This document shows positions 1 through 10,635 of a DNA stretch of 64,000 nucleotides, piece by piece. The DNA comes from Crystallibacter degradans (lineage in GTDB: Bacteria > Actinomycetota > Actinomycetes > Actinomycetales > Micrococcaceae), in the NCBI RefSeq assembly GCF_012952295.1, contig NZ_JABBCH010000017.1, positions 1 through 64,000 of the forward strand. The letters are read 5' to 3'. The notes under the pieces are model-generated. The model was not told the DNA's origin. It saw nothing but the letters and a program-made list of their open reading frames with translations, and did no database searches. A program made the translations under genes and the position numbers. Positions within the stretch are counted from its first letter, which is position 1, and each line of letters starts with the position of its first letter.

Positions 1-1
1 T

Positions 2-124
2 AACGGGCGACTCGAACACCTCCGCGGCTCAGCACTCGGATTCCGCAACCTAACCAACTACATCGCCAGATCACTACTCGAAGCCGGAGGATTCAGACCC
101 GGATTACACTCTCGATTCCGATGA
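2..124 (+). pseudogene. ISL3-family transposase, C-terminal end (left part outside window)
   Basis: Frame 2 is open from the window edge to a TGA at 122-124 and encodes a peptide containing GRLEHLRGSALGFRNLTNY and IARSLLEAGGFRP, which I recognise as the conserved C-terminus of ISL3-family transposases of actinobacteria. Only about 40 residues are inside the window, so whether the full transposase is intact cannot be judged. The stretch directly after the stop (about 108-128, ending TTCCGATGAGCCC) is probably the right terminal inverted repeat of the element; its partner lies outside the window. The neighbouring plus-strand gene loses its N-terminus exactly here, which fits insertion of this element into it. 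Confidence 0.8.
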
Positions 125-128
125 GCCC
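108..128. repeat. Probable right terminal inverted repeat of the ISL3-type element
   Basis: The bases overlapping and following the transposase stop codon (ending TCGATTCCGATGAGCCC) lie where the right inverted repeat of an ISL3 element is expected. The left end is outside the window, so neither the repeat pairing nor the 8-bp target duplication typical of this family can be verified. Confidence 0.4.
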
Positions 129-632
129 ATTTACGGTCCTGCCTACGTCAGCACCGGCGAACCCGTCACCTCCGTGCACCGTGCCTTGGCTGCACATGCT
201 GCCCTGCCGCAGCCCATCCGGCACAAGGTGGTGCTCGGCCGGCTCACGGCAGCCTGGGTCTACGGCTGCTCGCCGCCGGGCAACAAGATCACTGTCCTGC
301 TCGACCACCGCTACCGGGCAACCTCGCAGGGGCGGCACCGAAGCATCCACCTGCACGAAGTCGCACTGGGGCCGCTGGATACGTTGAATATCTCGGGCGT
401 CCGGATCACTTCTCCCCTGAGGACGGCGCTCGACATCGCCGTCTACGCCCGGGACGAAGACGCGGTCCGGGTCCTGCTCGCCTTATCCTCCGACCCCAGG
501 CTGAAGTGCCCCCTGGGCTATATCCGGCAGGCCCTGCAGATCCGGGAGAGGATGCCGGGCAAGAACGTGGCCCTCCGGCGCCTGGCAGCCGCACTCGATC
601 TGCGCCAGCAGCAAGCCGGAGGAAACGCTTAG
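126..632 (+). pseudogene. AbiEi-like type IV antitoxin-related protein, N-terminally truncated by IS
   Basis: The reading frame is open through the IS junction; the first possible internal start is a GTG at 174 with no ribosome binding site, and no in-frame ATG exists near the junction. The product (152 residues from 174) contains LTAAWVYG, a hydrophobic core ITVLLDHRYR and TSPLRTALDIAVY, resembling the AbiEi-type antitoxin/winged-helix proteins of about 190-210 residues common in Arthrobacter. About 40-50 N-terminal residues, including most of the DNA-binding part, would be missing. Its TAG stop (630-632) overlaps the stop of the convergent rel gene. Family assignment is from memory of conserved motifs, so moderate. 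Confidence 0.5.
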
Positions 633-2995
633 ATACGGCGACGCGCGTCCGTCGTGCGGTACACGTCGAACACTCCGTCGATGCGGCGGACCGCGCTGAG
701 GACATGACTCAGATACTTCGGATCCCCCATCTCGAAGGAGAACCGTGAGATCGCCAGTCGGTCGCTCGAGGTGTGTACGGTGGCGGAGAGGATGTTGACG
801 TGGTTCTCGGCCAGCACACGCGTCACATCGGAGAGCAGGCTCTTGCGGTCCAGCGCCTCGACCTGGATCTCCACGAGGAACACACTGGACTTGGTCGGTG
901 CCCACTCAACATCGACGATCCGCCCGGGCTGGTCCCTCAGGTCGGAAACATTCCGGCAGTCGGAGCGGTGGACGGACACGCCTGATCCCCGCGTCACAAA
1001 CCCGATAATCGGGTCCGGCGGCACCGGCGTACAGCAGCGCGCCAGCTTCACCCAGACATCGCCCACCCCGACGACGGTCACGCCGGAGTCCGAGGTCTTC
1101 GGCCGTTTGGGGGCGGTGGAGATCGGGGCTTCCATCTCCTCGGCCGCCTCCGAGCCGCCGAGCAACGCCACCAGGTGTTCGATCACGTTCTGGGCAGAAG
1201 AATGACCGTCCCCGACCGCAGCATAGAGCGCGGCGATGTCCTGATGGTGCATTTCCTGCGCCACAGCCATCAGGGCGTCATGCGTCATCATCTTCTGCAG
1301 CGGCAGGTTCTGCTTCCGCATGGCCTTGGTGAGCTGGTCCTTGCCCTTTTCGATCGCCTCTTCACGGCGTTCCTTCGTGAACCACTGCCTGATCTTGTTA
1401 CGCGCCCGGGGACTCTTAACGAAGCCCTGCCAGTCCTGGCTCGGCCCCGCACCCTCGGCCTTCGAGGTGAAGATTTCCACCCAGTCGCCATGGTTGAGCT
1501 CGCTGTTCAGCGGGACAAGTTTCCCGTTGACGCGGGCGCCAATGGTCCGGTGTCCTACCTCGGTATGGACGGCGTACGCGAAATCCACCGGCGTTGATCC
1601 TGCCGGCAAGGCCATGACCTCGCCCTTAGGTGTGAAGACGAACACCTCACGGGCGTTGATTTCAAAGCGCAGCGAATCGAGGAACTCTGCCGGGTCGGAG
1701 GTTTCCTGTTGCCAGTCCACCAGGCTGCGAAGCCAGCCCATGTCGCCGCCGTCCGCCGCTGTGCCGGAGTTTTTCGCCGCGTCCTTGTACTTCCAGTGCG
1801 CGGCCACGCCGTATTCGGCCCGGCGATGCATCTCGTAGGTCCGGATTTGGATTTCCACCGGTTTGCCGCCCGGGCCGATCACTGTGGTGTGCAGGGACTG
1901 GTACATATTGAACTTCGGCATGGCGATGTAGTCTTTGAACCGCCCGGGCAGCGGGTTCCACCGCGCATGCAGCGCGCCGAGTGTGGCGTAGCAATCGCGC
2001 ACGCTGTCCACCAGGACACGGATCCCCATCAGGTCATGGATGTCGTCGAAGTCCTTACCTCGGACGATCATCTTCTGGTAGATGGAGTAGTAGTGCTTGG
2101 GGCGCCCGGTGATCGTCGCCTTGATCTTCACGGCGCGCAGATCGTCGCCGATGTTGGTGCGGAGCATGGTCAGGTACTTCTCGCGCTCGGGCGTGCGTTC
2201 CCCCACCATCCGCACGATCTCCTCGTACACCTTGGGGTGCAGCGCCGCGAAGGACAGGTCCTCGAGCTCCCATTTGATGGTGTTCATGCCCAGCCGGTGC
2301 GCCAGCGGGGCGAATATTTCCAGCGTCTCCCGGGCTTTCTTGGCGGATGATTCCGGCGAGACGAACCGCCAGGTCCGGGCGTTGTGCAGGCGGTCCGCAA
2401 GCTTGATGACCAGGACACGGATGTCCTTGGCCATTGCCACAACCATTTTCCGCACGGTCTCCGACTGCGCGGCGTCGCCGAACTGGACCTTGTCCAGCTT
2501 GGTCACGCCGTCGACCAACATGGCCACCTCGGACCCGAACTCGGCTCGTAACTGGTCAAGGGTGTATTCGGTATCCTCGACCGTGTCATGCAGCAGTGCG
2601 GCGGCCAAGGTCGTCCCGGTCATGCCCAGTTCGGCCAGAATGGTGGCCACGGCCACCGGGTGGGTGATGTAGGGGTCGCCGCTCTTGCGCTTTTGGCCCC
2701 GGTGGCTGCGCTCGGCAACTACGAACGCGCGGTGGATCAGGTCGAAGTCCTCGCGCGGGTTGTTCGCCCGCACCGTGCGCAGCAATGGTTCAAGGATCGG
2801 CGAGTAGCCGGCGGAGCCGCGTCCGGTCAGCCGCGCAAGGCGGGACATAGTGCGTTCACGCCGCCCGGGGAACGAGTTCCGGACCGGTGCCTGGTCCGGA
2901 ACGGCCTGTTGTGGGGAGGGCACAACAACAGAACCGGGCCCCGGCTTTACCGCCGAATTGGGACCCTGGTCCGTAGGCCTGCCGTTCTCAGCCAA
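629..2995 (-). CDS. rel: Bifunctional (p)ppGpp synthetase/hydrolase Rel
   Basis: Makes and degrades the stringent-response alarmone (p)ppGpp. The 788-residue product has the full RSH layout: a disordered N-terminal leader of about 60 residues, an HD hydrolase domain (HD pair near 136-137 in [11 protein letters not shown]), the synthetase domain with [20 protein letters not shown], a TGS domain ([18 protein letters not shown]) and a C-terminal ACT domain ([20 protein letters not shown]). Start taken as TTG at 2995 with AGGA just upstream; a later internal start would only trim the leader. It lies downstream of yajC-secD-secF as in most actinobacteria, but adenine phosphoribosyltransferase (apt), often found between secF and rel, is absent. 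Confidence 0.96.
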   Translation of the reverse strand: MAENGRPTDQGPNSAVKPGPGSVVVPSPQQAVPDQAPVRNSFPGRRERTMSRLARLTGRGSAGYSPILEPLLRTVRANNPREDFDLIHRAFVVAERSHRGQKRKSGDPYITHPVAVATILAELGMTGTTLAAALLHDTVEDTEYTLDQLRAEFGSEVAMLVDGVTKLDKVQFGDAAQSETVRKMVVAMAKDIRVLVIKLADRLHNARTWRFVSPESSAKKARETLEIFAPLAHRLGMNTIKWELEDLSFAALHPKVYEEIVRMVGERTPEREKYLTMLRTNIGDDLRAVKIKATITGRPKHYYSIYQKMIVRGKDFDDIHDLMGIRVLVDSVRDCYATLGALHARWNPLPGRFKDYIAMPKFNMYQSLHTTVIGPGGKPVEIQIRTYEMHRRAEYGVAAHWKYKDAAKNSGTAADGGDMGWLRSLVDWQQETSDPAEFLDSLRFEINAREVFVFTPKGEVMALPAGSTPVDFAYAVHTEVGHRTIGARVNGKLVPLNSELNHGDWVEIFTSKAEGAGPSQDWQGFVKSPRARNKIRQWFTKERREEAIEKGKDQLTKAMRKQNLPLQKMMTHDALMAVAQEMHHQDIAALYAAVGDGHSSAQNVIEHLVALLGGSEAAEEMEAPISTAPKRPKTSDSGVTVVGVGDVWVKLARCCTPVPPDPIIGFVTRGSGVSVHRSDCRNVSDLRDQPGRIVDVEWAPTKSSVFLVEIQVEALDRKSLLSDVTRVLAENHVNILSATVHTSSDRLAISRFSFEMGDPKYLSHVLSAVRRIDGVFDVYRTTDARRRI

Positions 2996-3129
2996 ATCCT
3001 GCCCCGCTTTCCTGCCGGCAACGAGGGAGGAAAGGCCCAGCCCGCGTTGTACCTGACAACAGATACATCATCCGATCGTTCTAGTCTATGCCCCACGAGG
3101 CATGGCCTTCACACCCCCATGGAGAGCAG

Positions 3130-3167
3130 AAAGGCCGGTTGCCACCGATGAGTGGCAACCGGCCTTT
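3130..3167 (-). terminator. Hairpin terminator downstream of secF
   Basis: A perfect 16-bp inverted repeat (3130-3145 and 3152-3167) with a 6-nt loop sits 12 bases after the secF stop and ahead of rel. It separates the secDF transcript from rel, so rel probably has its own promoter in 2996-3130. Confidence 0.8.
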
Positions 3168-3179
3168 CACGAGGGCCTG

Positions 3180-4187
3180 CTAGACGGTAACCTCGTCGCT
3201 TTCGGCCGACTCATGACGCCGGCGGGCTTCCACGCGTTTGGCTTGCCGTACCAAGGCAGGTTCCTTCGCACGCAGCCACGCATACATCGGGGCCGCAATG
3301 AAGACCGTTGTCACTGTGCCGATGATGATGCCGATGAAGAGGGACAGTGACAGGTCGCGCAGCGTGCCTGCACCGAGCAGCATCGCCCCGATAAACAGGA
3401 TCGACGCGACCGGCAGGACGCCCACTACGGACGTATTGATCGACCTGACCAAGGTCTGGTTGACCGCGAGGTTGACCTCCTCCGAGAACGTCCGCTTGGT
3501 GGACTTATCGATGTTCTCGGTATTCTCCCGGACCTTATCGAAGACCACCACCGTGTCATACAGCGAATAACTCAGGACCGTCAGGAAGCCGATGATGGCG
3601 GACGGCGTCACTTCGAAGTCGCTCAGGGAGTAGAGACCTGCGGTAACAATAAGGACCACCGTCATACCGGACAGGGCGGCCACGGACATCTTCCAGGTGC
3701 GGAAGTAGATGGCCATCATCACCGCCGCCAGGGCGACGAATACCACCAGTCCCCAGATTGCCTGTCGGGTAACATCCTGGCCCCAGGTGGGTCCCACGAA
3801 GGTCGACGTGACCTGGTCCGCTTCCACCTCGTACGCCTCGATCAAGGCGTCACGGACGGCCAGGGTCTGGTCATCGGAGAGCTGTTCCGTCTGGATCCGC
3901 ATCGTGTTGGGCGCGATGTTCGTTACCTGCGGCACCAGTCCCGGCTCAACCGAGGTGACGGCGTCTTCGCCCCGGGAGATATCGGTGTTTTCCGTTGCCG
4001 AGACGGTAAATTCGGAACCGCCGCGGAAGTCGATGCCGAGGTTGAAGCCACCCTTGACCACCGGCACGATGATCGAAATCAGGATGGCTATCGCCGCGAT
4101 CAGGAACCACAGCTTGTACTTCTGCACAAATGGGTAGGAGCGCTTGCCGGTGTAGAGGTCATTACCGAATGTTGCCAAGCTGGGCAT
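3180..4187 (-). CDS. secF: Protein translocase subunit SecF
   Basis: Membrane component of the Sec export machinery that, with SecD, uses the proton gradient to pull preproteins across the membrane. The 335-residue product has an N-terminal membrane segment (about 25-45), the periplasmic P1-like region with NLGIDFRGGSEF, and five C-terminal membrane segments typical of the RND fold (AVMMAIYFRTW, SYSLYDTVVVFDKVRE). The length is normal for actinobacterial SecF. Its start abuts the secD stop (both at 4187), so the two are translationally coupled. Confidence 0.97.
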   Translation of the reverse strand: MPSLATFGNDLYTGKRSYPFVQKYKLWFLIAAIAILISIIVPVVKGGFNLGIDFRGGSEFTVSATENTDISRGEDAVTSVEPGLVPQVTNIAPNTMRIQTEQLSDDQTLAVRDALIEAYEVEADQVTSTFVGPTWGQDVTRQAIWGLVVFVALAAVMMAIYFRTWKMSVAALSGMTVVLIVTAGLYSLSDFEVTPSAIIGFLTVLSYSLYDTVVVFDKVRENTENIDKSTKRTFSEEVNLAVNQTLVRSINTSVVGVLPVASILFIGAMLLGAGTLRDLSLSLFIGIIIGTVTTVFIAAPMYAWLRAKEPALVRQAKRVEARRRHESAESDEVTV

Positions 4188-5920
4188 TAGTTGCTCTCCT
4201 TATCCGAGCCACGTCCCGGAACAGAAGCCGAGCGTTCCTTCTCTGCTGCGGCCCTCCGTTCGGCAATGGTCTGGCGTCTGCTGGCTTCAGCTGCGGCCTT
4301 GGCGTTCTTGGTCCGGACCTTGGGCTGGGCCTCGCCCGGCTGGCGGATCCTGCCGGCGCCGCGGTACAGCGGAACGGCTCCCAGCAGCTTCGGATCCAGC
4401 CCGGAGAACCGGTGGCCTTCACCGAAGAACTTGGTACGCGCCAGCAGCTGCATGACCGGGTGCGTGAAGAGGTAGACGACGGCGAGGTCGGCTAGTGCTG
4501 TCAGGCCCAAGGTGAATGCGAAACCGCGGACGTTGCCGACGGCGACGAAGTAGAGTACGAGGGCCGCAAGCAGGTTGACCGCCTTCGAAGCCAGCACGGT
4601 CCGTTGTGCCCGCTTCCAGCCATTGTCGACGGCGGACACCAGGCCGCGTCCGTCACGAAGCTCATCACGGATACGTTCGAAGTAGACGATGAACGAGTCA
4701 GCCGTCTGGCCGATAGCGACGATCAGACCCGCAACGCCTGCCAGGGAGAGCCGGTAGTTCTCGGTCCACCCAAGCAACGCAATCGCCAGGTAAGTCAAGA
4801 ACCCCGCCACCACCAGCGATGCGATGGTGACAAACCCGAGCATGCGGTATTGGAACAGCGAATAGACGGCCACCAGGGCCAGACCGATCAGGCCCGCGAT
4901 GATGCCCATGCGCAGCTGCTCGTCACCCAGGGTGGCGGAAATCTGCATTTCGCTCTGGATCTCGAAACTGATCGGCAGGGCACCGTACTTGAGCTGCTCG
5001 GACAGCGCGCGGGCGGATTCTTCCGTGAAGTTACCCGTAATCTGGGGTTTACCATCGGGAATCACAGCGTTGGTTGTCGGAGCCGAAATGACGGTGCCGT
5101 CGAGGACAATGGCGAACTGGTTCTGCACACCGGACATTCCGAAGAGGCGCTCAGTGACCTCCTTGAAGGTCTGGGTGCCCTCTTCGTTGAATTCGATGTT
5201 GACGGCCCACTGGTTCAGCGACTGACCCTGAGTACCACGGACCTGCCCAAAACTGGCGGTCGCAATATTGGTACCGGGAACCTCGACCGGGCCCAGGATG
5301 TACTTCATCCCGGTGTCCGGCTCGCACGCCACCATAGGCTGGTCCGCGGGGGCACGCTCTTCCGTAGCAGCAGCAACGGCCGCCGGATCCGTGCAGTCCA
5401 AGGCTTCGAACTTCTGATAGAGCTCCGGCGTAATCCAGTTCAGGTCGCTGGCATTCGTCGGTTCAGCCGTTGGCTCCGGCAGTTCCTCTTCCGGTGTGCG
5501 GCTTTCTTCCGGGACTGCTGCTCCCTGACTTCCGGCCAGGACCGGCCGGAACTCCATCGCGGCGGAGGCCTGAATGAGTTCCCTGGTCTTTGCATCGGGA
5601 ACACCGGGCAGGCTTACTACGACATTGCGGCCGGACTGCGTGCTGATTTCAGCCTCGGCGACACCGGAACCGTCGACACGCTGACGGATGATTTCCACGG
5701 CCTGCGTCAGCTGTTCGGCGGAAATTTGGTCACCGCCGCCTTGGACCTGTGGAGCCAGAATCATCTGCGTTCCGCCCTCAAGGTCCAGCGCCAGCTTCGG
5801 CGCCCAAGTAGCTTGGTTGGACATGACCCCCCCGGCGAGAGCGGCGGTTAGGACGGCAAATAGGACACCCAGCCAGACCAAGGTCCGTTTGGCTGCGGTG
5901 GTGTGACCGGATCGTGCCAT
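4187..5920 (-). CDS. secD: Protein translocase subunit SecD
   Basis: Partner of SecF in Sec-dependent export. From the chosen ATG at 5920 (MARSGHTT, preceded by GAGAAAG) the protein has 577 residues; an in-frame ATG 18 bases upstream lacks a better binding site. It shows one N-terminal membrane helix, LALDLEGGTQMILAP, a large extracytoplasmic domain with an acidic/Pro/Thr-rich insertion (SRTPEEELPEPTAEPTNA) that is usual in actinobacteria, GNFTEESARALSEQLKYGALP, and a C-terminal five-helix RND module (FIVYFERIRDELRDGR). It forms the yajC-secD-secF operon. Confidence 0.97.
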   Translation of the reverse strand: MARSGHTTAAKRTLVWLGVLFAVLTAALAGGVMSNQATWAPKLALDLEGGTQMILAPQVQGGGDQISAEQLTQAVEIIRQRVDGSGVAEAEISTQSGRNVVVSLPGVPDAKTRELIQASAAMEFRPVLAGSQGAAVPEESRTPEEELPEPTAEPTNASDLNWITPELYQKFEALDCTDPAAVAAATEERAPADQPMVACEPDTGMKYILGPVEVPGTNIATASFGQVRGTQGQSLNQWAVNIEFNEEGTQTFKEVTERLFGMSGVQNQFAIVLDGTVISAPTTNAVIPDGKPQITGNFTEESARALSEQLKYGALPISFEIQSEMQISATLGDEQLRMGIIAGLIGLALVAVYSLFQYRMLGFVTIASLVVAGFLTYLAIALLGWTENYRLSLAGVAGLIVAIGQTADSFIVYFERIRDELRDGRGLVSAVDNGWKRAQRTVLASKAVNLLAALVLYFVAVGNVRGFAFTLGLTALADLAVVYLFTHPVMQLLARTKFFGEGHRFSGLDPKLLGAVPLYRGAGRIRQPGEAQPKVRTKNAKAAAEASRRQTIAERRAAAEKERSASVPGRGSDKESN

Positions 5921-6028
5921 TGATGATCTTTCTCTCATCAGCTTTGGCCGGCGGTGCTAGTGCACCATCGTGACAATGAGGCGGGGCCCTGCCCCACCCA
6001 GTGCCGCGTCGACAAAGCCGTTATCGGC

Positions 6029-6478
6029 CTACTTGTTGTCTTTGTTGTTTTCTTCGTTGAGACGGTTCAACGGGTCCTCTGCCGGCTCCGAAGCGGCAGT
6101 GCTGCCGCTGCTCTCGCCCGTCAACGCCGAGGCATCGTCCGGTACAGCAGGACTTTCGGTGTCCACTACTTCGTTGACAGCCTGCGTATGGACGGTGGCC
6201 GTATTGCCCGGCGACAGCTCGATGACAACCTTGTTCTCGTCCCGGTCAACGGAGACAACGGTGCCGTACAGCCCGAACGCGGTCATAACCTGGGCGCCCG
6301 GATGCATTTTTTCCTGCAGCGCTTCAGCCTTTTCCCGCATCTGGGCCTGGGCCTTCTTCTGCTTGCGGAACATCATGAAGATGAGCAGGCCGAAAATCAC
6401 GAACAACGCGATGGTCATGAAGTCGATGCCACCGCCCTGCTGCTGCGCGTTGCCGGCGGTCAAGACGTTTTCGAACAC
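6029..6478 (-). CDS. yajC: Preprotein translocase accessory subunit YajC
   Basis: Small single-span membrane protein associated with SecDF. The 149-residue product has one membrane helix near the N-terminus (IALFVIFGLLIFMMF), a basic stretch (RKQKKAQAQMREKAE), the conserved YajC core (PGAQVMTAFGLYGTVVSVD...VVIELSPGNTATVHTQAV) and a long acidic, Ser/Pro-rich tail. Start is a GTG at 6478. It lies 108 bases ahead of secD on the same strand. Confidence 0.94.
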   Translation of the reverse strand: MFENVLTAGNAQQQGGGIDFMTIALFVIFGLLIFMMFRKQKKAQAQMREKAEALQEKMHPGAQVMTAFGLYGTVVSVDRDENKVVIELSPGNTATVHTQAVNEVVDTESPAVPDDASALTGESSGSTAASEPAEDPLNRLNEENNKDNK

Positions 6479-6622
6479 AGAGTTGTTCCGTTCCTTGTTC
6501 TGGGTTGAGCCCGAAGTGGCCGGGCCCAGCGGTCTGCGCCGGCATCACTGCGGCCTGAACGGCCCCAGGATGTGCCCGGCATCTCCACTATTCTACGCGT
6601 CGTGGCAAACCGGCGCGCATCC

Positions 6623-7705
6623 TCAGTTGTCGGAGAAATCCGGTTCGTCTTCGGCGAGTACCGTGAACAGGTCTGCACCCGTCCGGACCGCCGATTCCGG
6701 CATCTCGATCCCCAGATGGGCCCAGGCGGCCGCCGTGGCTACGCGTCCTCTCGGAGTCCGGCCCAGCAGCCCTTCACGGACCAGGTACGGTTCCGCCACC
6801 GTTTCGACGGTCTCGGTCTCCTCCCCCACGGCGATCGCCAGCGTAGACAGTCCAACAGGGCCGCCCCCGAACTTGGTGATCAACGCGCTGAGAACCGAGC
6901 GGTCCAGACGATCCAGCCCGCGGGCATCAACTTCGTACATGTCCAGCGCCGCGGCCGCCGTCCGGACATCGATTTCCTCCACACCGTGGACCAGCGCCCA
7001 GTCCCGGACGCGGCGCAACAACCTGTTGGCAATACGCGGCGTCCCCCGGGAGCGACCGGCAATTTCCGCGAAACCGGCGGAATTGATTTTCAGATCCAGC
7101 AGCATGGCAGAGCGGCGAAGCACCAGTTCGAGCTCCTGGGTTGAATAGAACTCCAGGTGCCCGGTAAATCCGAAGCGGTCGCGCAGCGGCCCGGGCAACA
7201 GTCCCGCCCTCGTAGTAGCGCCGACCAAGGTGAACGGCGGCAGGTCCAGCGGAATCGCCGTCGCCCCCGCTCCCTTGCCGACGATAATGTCCACCCGAAA
7301 ATCCTCCATCGCCATATAGAGCATTTCTTCGGCGGGACGGGACATGCGGTGGATTTCGTCCAGAAACAAAATCTCGCCCTCTGCCAGCGAGGACAGAATG
7401 GCAGCCAGGTCGCCGGCATGCTGGATCGCTGGTCCCGAGCTAATGCGCAGCGGCGCGTTCATTTCGGCAGCAATAATCATGGCCAACGTGGTTTTTCCAA
7501 GGCCGGGCGGGCCGGAGAGCAATACGTGGTCGGCAGTTCGTTCCCGGATCCGCGAGGCCTCGAGCACCAGGGAGAGCTGTTGGCGGACCCGGACCTGGCC
7601 CACAAAATCGGAGAGGTTCTTCGGGCGCAGCGCGGATTCAATGGCCCGCTCCTCCGCTTCCCCCGCTGCCGACACCAGGGAGTCGCGGTCTGCGTCGGAA
7701 GCCAT
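6623..7705 (-). CDS. ruvB: Holliday junction branch migration helicase RuvB
   Basis: AAA+ motor that, with RuvA, drives branch migration of Holliday junctions during recombinational repair. 360 residues. Visible motifs: [12 protein letters not shown], Walker [10 protein letters not shown], Walker [10 protein letters not shown], sensor 1 [10 protein letters not shown], arginine finger region PLRDRFG, and the C-terminal winged helix ([13 protein letters not shown]). Its ATG overlaps the ruvA stop by one base (TAATG), so the two are coupled. Confidence 0.98.
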   Translation of the reverse strand: MASDADRDSLVSAAGEAEERAIESALRPKNLSDFVGQVRVRQQLSLVLEASRIRERTADHVLLSGPPGLGKTTLAMIIAAEMNAPLRISSGPAIQHAGDLAAILSSLAEGEILFLDEIHRMSRPAEEMLYMAMEDFRVDIIVGKGAGATAIPLDLPPFTLVGATTRAGLLPGPLRDRFGFTGHLEFYSTQELELVLRRSAMLLDLKINSAGFAEIAGRSRGTPRIANRLLRRVRDWALVHGVEEIDVRTAAAALDMYEVDARGLDRLDRSVLSALITKFGGGPVGLSTLAIAVGEETETVETVAEPYLVREGLLGRTPRGRVATAAAWAHLGIEMPESAVRTGADLFTVLAEDEPDFSDN

Positions 7706-8343
7706 TATCTGGCCCCCGCGGCAGTCCGCCGCGCACTGCCGCTGCGGACACCGTCCTGACCCAGGCTACGCAGCGTCAGCCGGAGCATGTTGGCCACATC
7801 ACCTGCGGCCGCCGCTTCCGGATGCTCTGCGGAGGTGTTGTCCAGGGCCGCACCGGCGTCCTTTTCGGTCCAGCCGAGGCCCTTGAGCGCTTCAAGGACC
7901 TGGTCCTCCCAGGCATTCGCTACGGGAGCGGAAGCCTCGCCAAGGGGCACGAGTTTGCCGGCAAGTTCAAGCACCATCCGGCTGGCGAGCTTGGGACCGA
8001 TGCCGGGAACCTTGCTGAACGTCTTGGTGTCCCCTTCGGCAGCGGCAATCCGCAGGATCTCAGGAGCGTGGACGGACAGAGCGGCCAGTCCCAGCCGGGG
8101 ACCAACACCGCTGACGGAAATGAGGGTCTCGAAAACTTCCCGCTGGGAGGCGTCCTCGAAAGCGTACAGCGTCATGGAGTCTTCGCGCACAATCATCGTG
8201 GTGGACAGTTCCGCCTCGCGGCCGATGTGCAGGGTTGCCAACGTCTGCGGGGTTGCCTGGACCAGCATCCCGAAACCGTTGACATCGACGACGGCGGAAT
8301 TCAGGCCTACATGGCTGACGATTCCGCGCAACGAACTAATCAT
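7705..8343 (-). CDS. ruvA: Holliday junction DNA-binding protein RuvA
   Basis: Binds four-way junctions and loads RuvB. The frame is open further upstream to 8625, but the family's N-terminus is [13 protein letters not shown], so the start is the ATG at 8343, giving 212 residues (usual about 200). Domain I (OB fold) is followed by two HhH motifs ([16 protein letters not shown] and [19 protein letters not shown]) and a C-terminal RuvB-binding domain after a Ser/Ala-rich linker. Part of ruvC-ruvA-ruvB. Confidence 0.97.
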   Translation of the reverse strand: MISSLRGIVSHVGLNSAVVDVNGFGMLVQATPQTLATLHIGREAELSTTMIVREDSMTLYAFEDASQREVFETLISVSGVGPRLGLAALSVHAPEILRIAAAEGDTKTFSKVPGIGPKLASRMVLELAGKLVPLGEASAPVANAWEDQVLEALKGLGWTEKDAGAALDNTSAEHPEAAAAGDVANMLRLTLRSLGQDGVRSGSARRTAAGAR

Positions 8344-8470
8344 GTACCCGCTCCAAAACAGCTTCCGGCGGAGATTGGAGCCACTTGCCGGCATCCGTTC
8401 TTCCGAACATACGTACGAACAGCCTACGACGCCGAGCCGCTGAACGCAGCACCGCCACGCCTGATGGTGA

Positions 8471-9052
8471 TCAGCGGATCTTGCGCCGCGCCTTTGCCTC
8501 GGCCTCTGCCCACAGTCGCTGGGCGGCAGTCTGGCCGGAGCCGGGCTGGCCTCTCGATCCGGCCGCTGGCGCGGTGCTTCCACGCCACGCATGGGTGATG
8601 GCCAGGGCCAGGGCGTCGGCGGCATCGGCAGGCGTCGGCGGCCTGTCCAGCCGCAAAATCCTCGTGACCATTTTGGTCACGGCAGTCTTGTCTGCCTGGC
8701 CGTTACCCGTCACCGCGGCCTTCACCTCCGTGGGGGTGTGCAAGGCGACGGTGATTCCGCGGCGTGCGGCTGCAGCAATTACGACGCCGGAGGCCTGGGC
8801 CGTGCCCATCACGGTACTGACGTTGAGCTGGCTGAATACCCGCTCGACGGCCAGCACGTCCGGCGTGTATCTATCGAGCCACTCATCGATTGAATTGGAA
8901 ATGGCGAGGAGCCTCTGCTCCAGTGCGACATCGGCACGGGTGCCTACCACCGTGACACCGACCAGGGTCGCCCGTCGGTTGGGCTCAATGTCCACCACGC
9001 CGAAACCGCATCTGGTCAGACCCGGGTCTACTCCCAGCACCCGCAACGTCAC
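8471..9052 (-). CDS. ruvC: Crossover junction endodeoxyribonuclease RuvC
   Basis: Resolves Holliday junctions by symmetric nicking. Start chosen at the GTG at 9052 because the family begins [16 protein letters not shown]; upstream in-frame sequence overlaps yebC in another frame. 193 residues. Catalytic acids visible: D of GVDPGLT, E of [11 protein letters not shown], and D residues of the C-terminal helix ([14 protein letters not shown]). The basic Ser/Gly tail is typical of actinobacterial RuvC. Confidence 0.96.
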   Translation of the reverse strand: MTLRVLGVDPGLTRCGFGVVDIEPNRRATLVGVTVVGTRADVALEQRLLAISNSIDEWLDRYTPDVLAVERVFSQLNVSTVMGTAQASGVVIAAAARRGITVALHTPTEVKAAVTGNGQADKTAVTKMVTRILRLDRPPTPADAADALALAITHAWRGSTAPAAGSRGQPGSGQTAAQRLWAEAEAKARRKIR

Positions 9053-9059
9053 TGCAGCA

Positions 9060-9821
9060 CTACGCGTCTTCGGCTTCCAGCGTTGCCATGACCTCTTCGG
9101 AGATGTCAGCGTTTGAATAGACGTTCTGCACGTCGTCGAGGTCTTCGAGAGCATCCACAAGTTTCATGAATTTGCGCGCCGCGTCTGCTTCCAGTTCGAC
9201 CTCCATTGAAGGCACAAACTCGACCTCGTCGGTCTCGTATTCGATGCCGGCTTCCTCCAGTCCGGCGACCACGGCACGCAGGTCGGTCGGATCGGAGTGG
9301 ACTTCGAAGTTGTCGCCGGATTCCTTGACCTCTTCGGCCCCTGCGTCCAGCACCGCCATCAGGACGTCGTCCTCGGACAGATCGTTCTTGGGCAGAGCGA
9401 CAACGCCCTTGCGCGCGAACATGTACGCCACCGATCCCGGATCGGCGATAGTGCCGCCGTTGCGCGTGATGGCCAGGCGCACTTCCGAGGCGGCGCGGTT
9501 CTTGTTGTCGGTCAGGCACTCAATGAGCACTGCCGATCCTTGCGGACCCCGCGCTTCATAGATGATTTCGGTGTAGTCGATTACTTCGCCGGTCAGGCCG
9601 GCACCGCGCTTAATGGCACGGTCGATGTTGTCGTTCGGCACGGACGTCTTCTTGGCCTTCTGCACGGCCAGTTCCAAGCCAGGGTTGCCGGCCATATCGG
9701 CTCCGCCAGCGCGGGCAGCAACCTCAATATTCTTGATCAGCTTCGCGAAGGACTTCGCACGGCGGGCATCGATGATGGCTTTCTTATGCTTAGTGGTCGC
9801 CCATTTGGAGTGTCCCGACAT
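9060..9821 (-). CDS. yebC: YebC/PmpR-family (TACO1-like) protein
   Basis: Conserved bacterial protein, variously reported as a transcription regulator and as a factor that relieves ribosome stalling. The 253-residue product starts with the signature [21 protein letters not shown] and carries [49 protein letters not shown] and the acidic C-terminal domain. It has the normal length and sits between pdxT and ruvC as in Mycobacterium tuberculosis and many other actinobacteria. Confidence 0.95.
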   Translation of the reverse strand: MSGHSKWATTKHKKAIIDARRAKSFAKLIKNIEVAARAGGADMAGNPGLELAVQKAKKTSVPNDNIDRAIKRGAGLTGEVIDYTEIIYEARGPQGSAVLIECLTDNKNRAASEVRLAITRNGGTIADPGSVAYMFARKGVVALPKNDLSEDDVLMAVLDAGAEEVKESGDNFEVHSDPTDLRAVVAGLEEAGIEYETDEVEFVPSMEVELEADAARKFMKLVDALEDLDDVQNVYSNADISEEVMATLEAEDA

Positions 9822-9823
9822 GC

Positions 9824-10489
9824 TTACGCTTCTCCTCTAACGATTCGGATAAAAAGTTCGTGGATGCGGCGCTCCCCCGTAACCTCCGGGTGGAAGGATG
9901 TCGCCAGCAAATGCCGCGAACGCACTGCGACAATTCTAGCTGTCCCGTGCAATGTGTCCGTATGGGAGGCTTCCTGCGGCTCAACCTGGGCCAGGATCTC
10001 CACGCCTTCCCCCACCCGTTCCACCCAGGGCGCGCGGATGAAGACGGCATGGACCGGCGCGGGCTCGGTGCCGGGCCCGGCGGCGCTGAATTCGAGTCCG
10101 CTAAAGCGCAAATCCGTTTCGAAGGACTCGCGCTGGCGGCCGAAGGCGTTCCGGCGCACGGTTATATCGAGCCCGCCCAGGGTTTGCTGGGGGTTGCCCT
10201 TCAGATCGGTGGAGGGATCGGCAATCTCATCGGCAAGCATGATCATTCCGGCGCACGACCCGTATACCGGCATGCCGTCAGCAATCCGCTTCTGCAACGG
10301 GACGGCGAGTTCGAAGATGCGGGTGAGTTTGTCAATGGTCGTTGATTCACCGCCGGGGATCACCAGACCATCCACGGCATCGAGTTCGGCGGGGCGGCGG
10401 ACCGGGACCGCGGAGGCGCCGCTGTGTTCCAGAGCCGCGATGTGTTCGCGGACATCTCCCTGCAGGGCAAGTACACCAATGTTGACCAA
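9824..10489 (-). CDS. pdxT: Pyridoxal 5'-phosphate synthase glutaminase subunit PdxT
   Basis: Hydrolyses glutamine to supply ammonia to PdxS for vitamin B6 (PLP) synthesis. 221 residues, class-I glutaminase fold: [13 protein letters not shown] at the N-terminus, [10 protein letters not shown], nucleophile Cys in [11 protein letters not shown], and the His/Glu pair in SFHPEVTGE. Lies two bases upstream of yebC on the same strand. Its partner pdxS is not adjacent but about 7.6 kb away on the same strand, with unrelated genes between. Confidence 0.96.
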   Translation of the reverse strand: MVNIGVLALQGDVREHIAALEHSGASAVPVRRPAELDAVDGLVIPGGESTTIDKLTRIFELAVPLQKRIADGMPVYGSCAGMIMLADEIADPSTDLKGNPQQTLGGLDITVRRNAFGRQRESFETDLRFSGLEFSAAGPGTEPAPVHAVFIRAPWVERVGEGVEILAQVEPQEASHTDTLHGTARIVAVRSRHLLATSFHPEVTGERRIHELFIRIVRGEA

Positions 10490-10635
10490 CGGCTGTTTCC
10501 TCGGGTTTCTCCATCAGGGGCCGGAACTTGAGCGGCCGCTGCAAAAACAGTAACGCCAAGTCTTGGTCCAGCGTTAAATGGGCCGGCGCGCAATCGTCCC
10601 CGAACGGTCATGGGCCTCTTGTATAGTTTCTACTC
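10490..10635. promoter_or_regulatory. Divergent promoter region between pdxT and murT
   Basis: A 146-bp intergenic stretch separates the divergently transcribed pdxT and murT and must contain promoters for both. I cannot assign clear -35/-10 boxes by eye; TATAGTTT near 10622-10629 is a candidate -10 for murT but would leave a very short leader. Confidence 0.35.
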
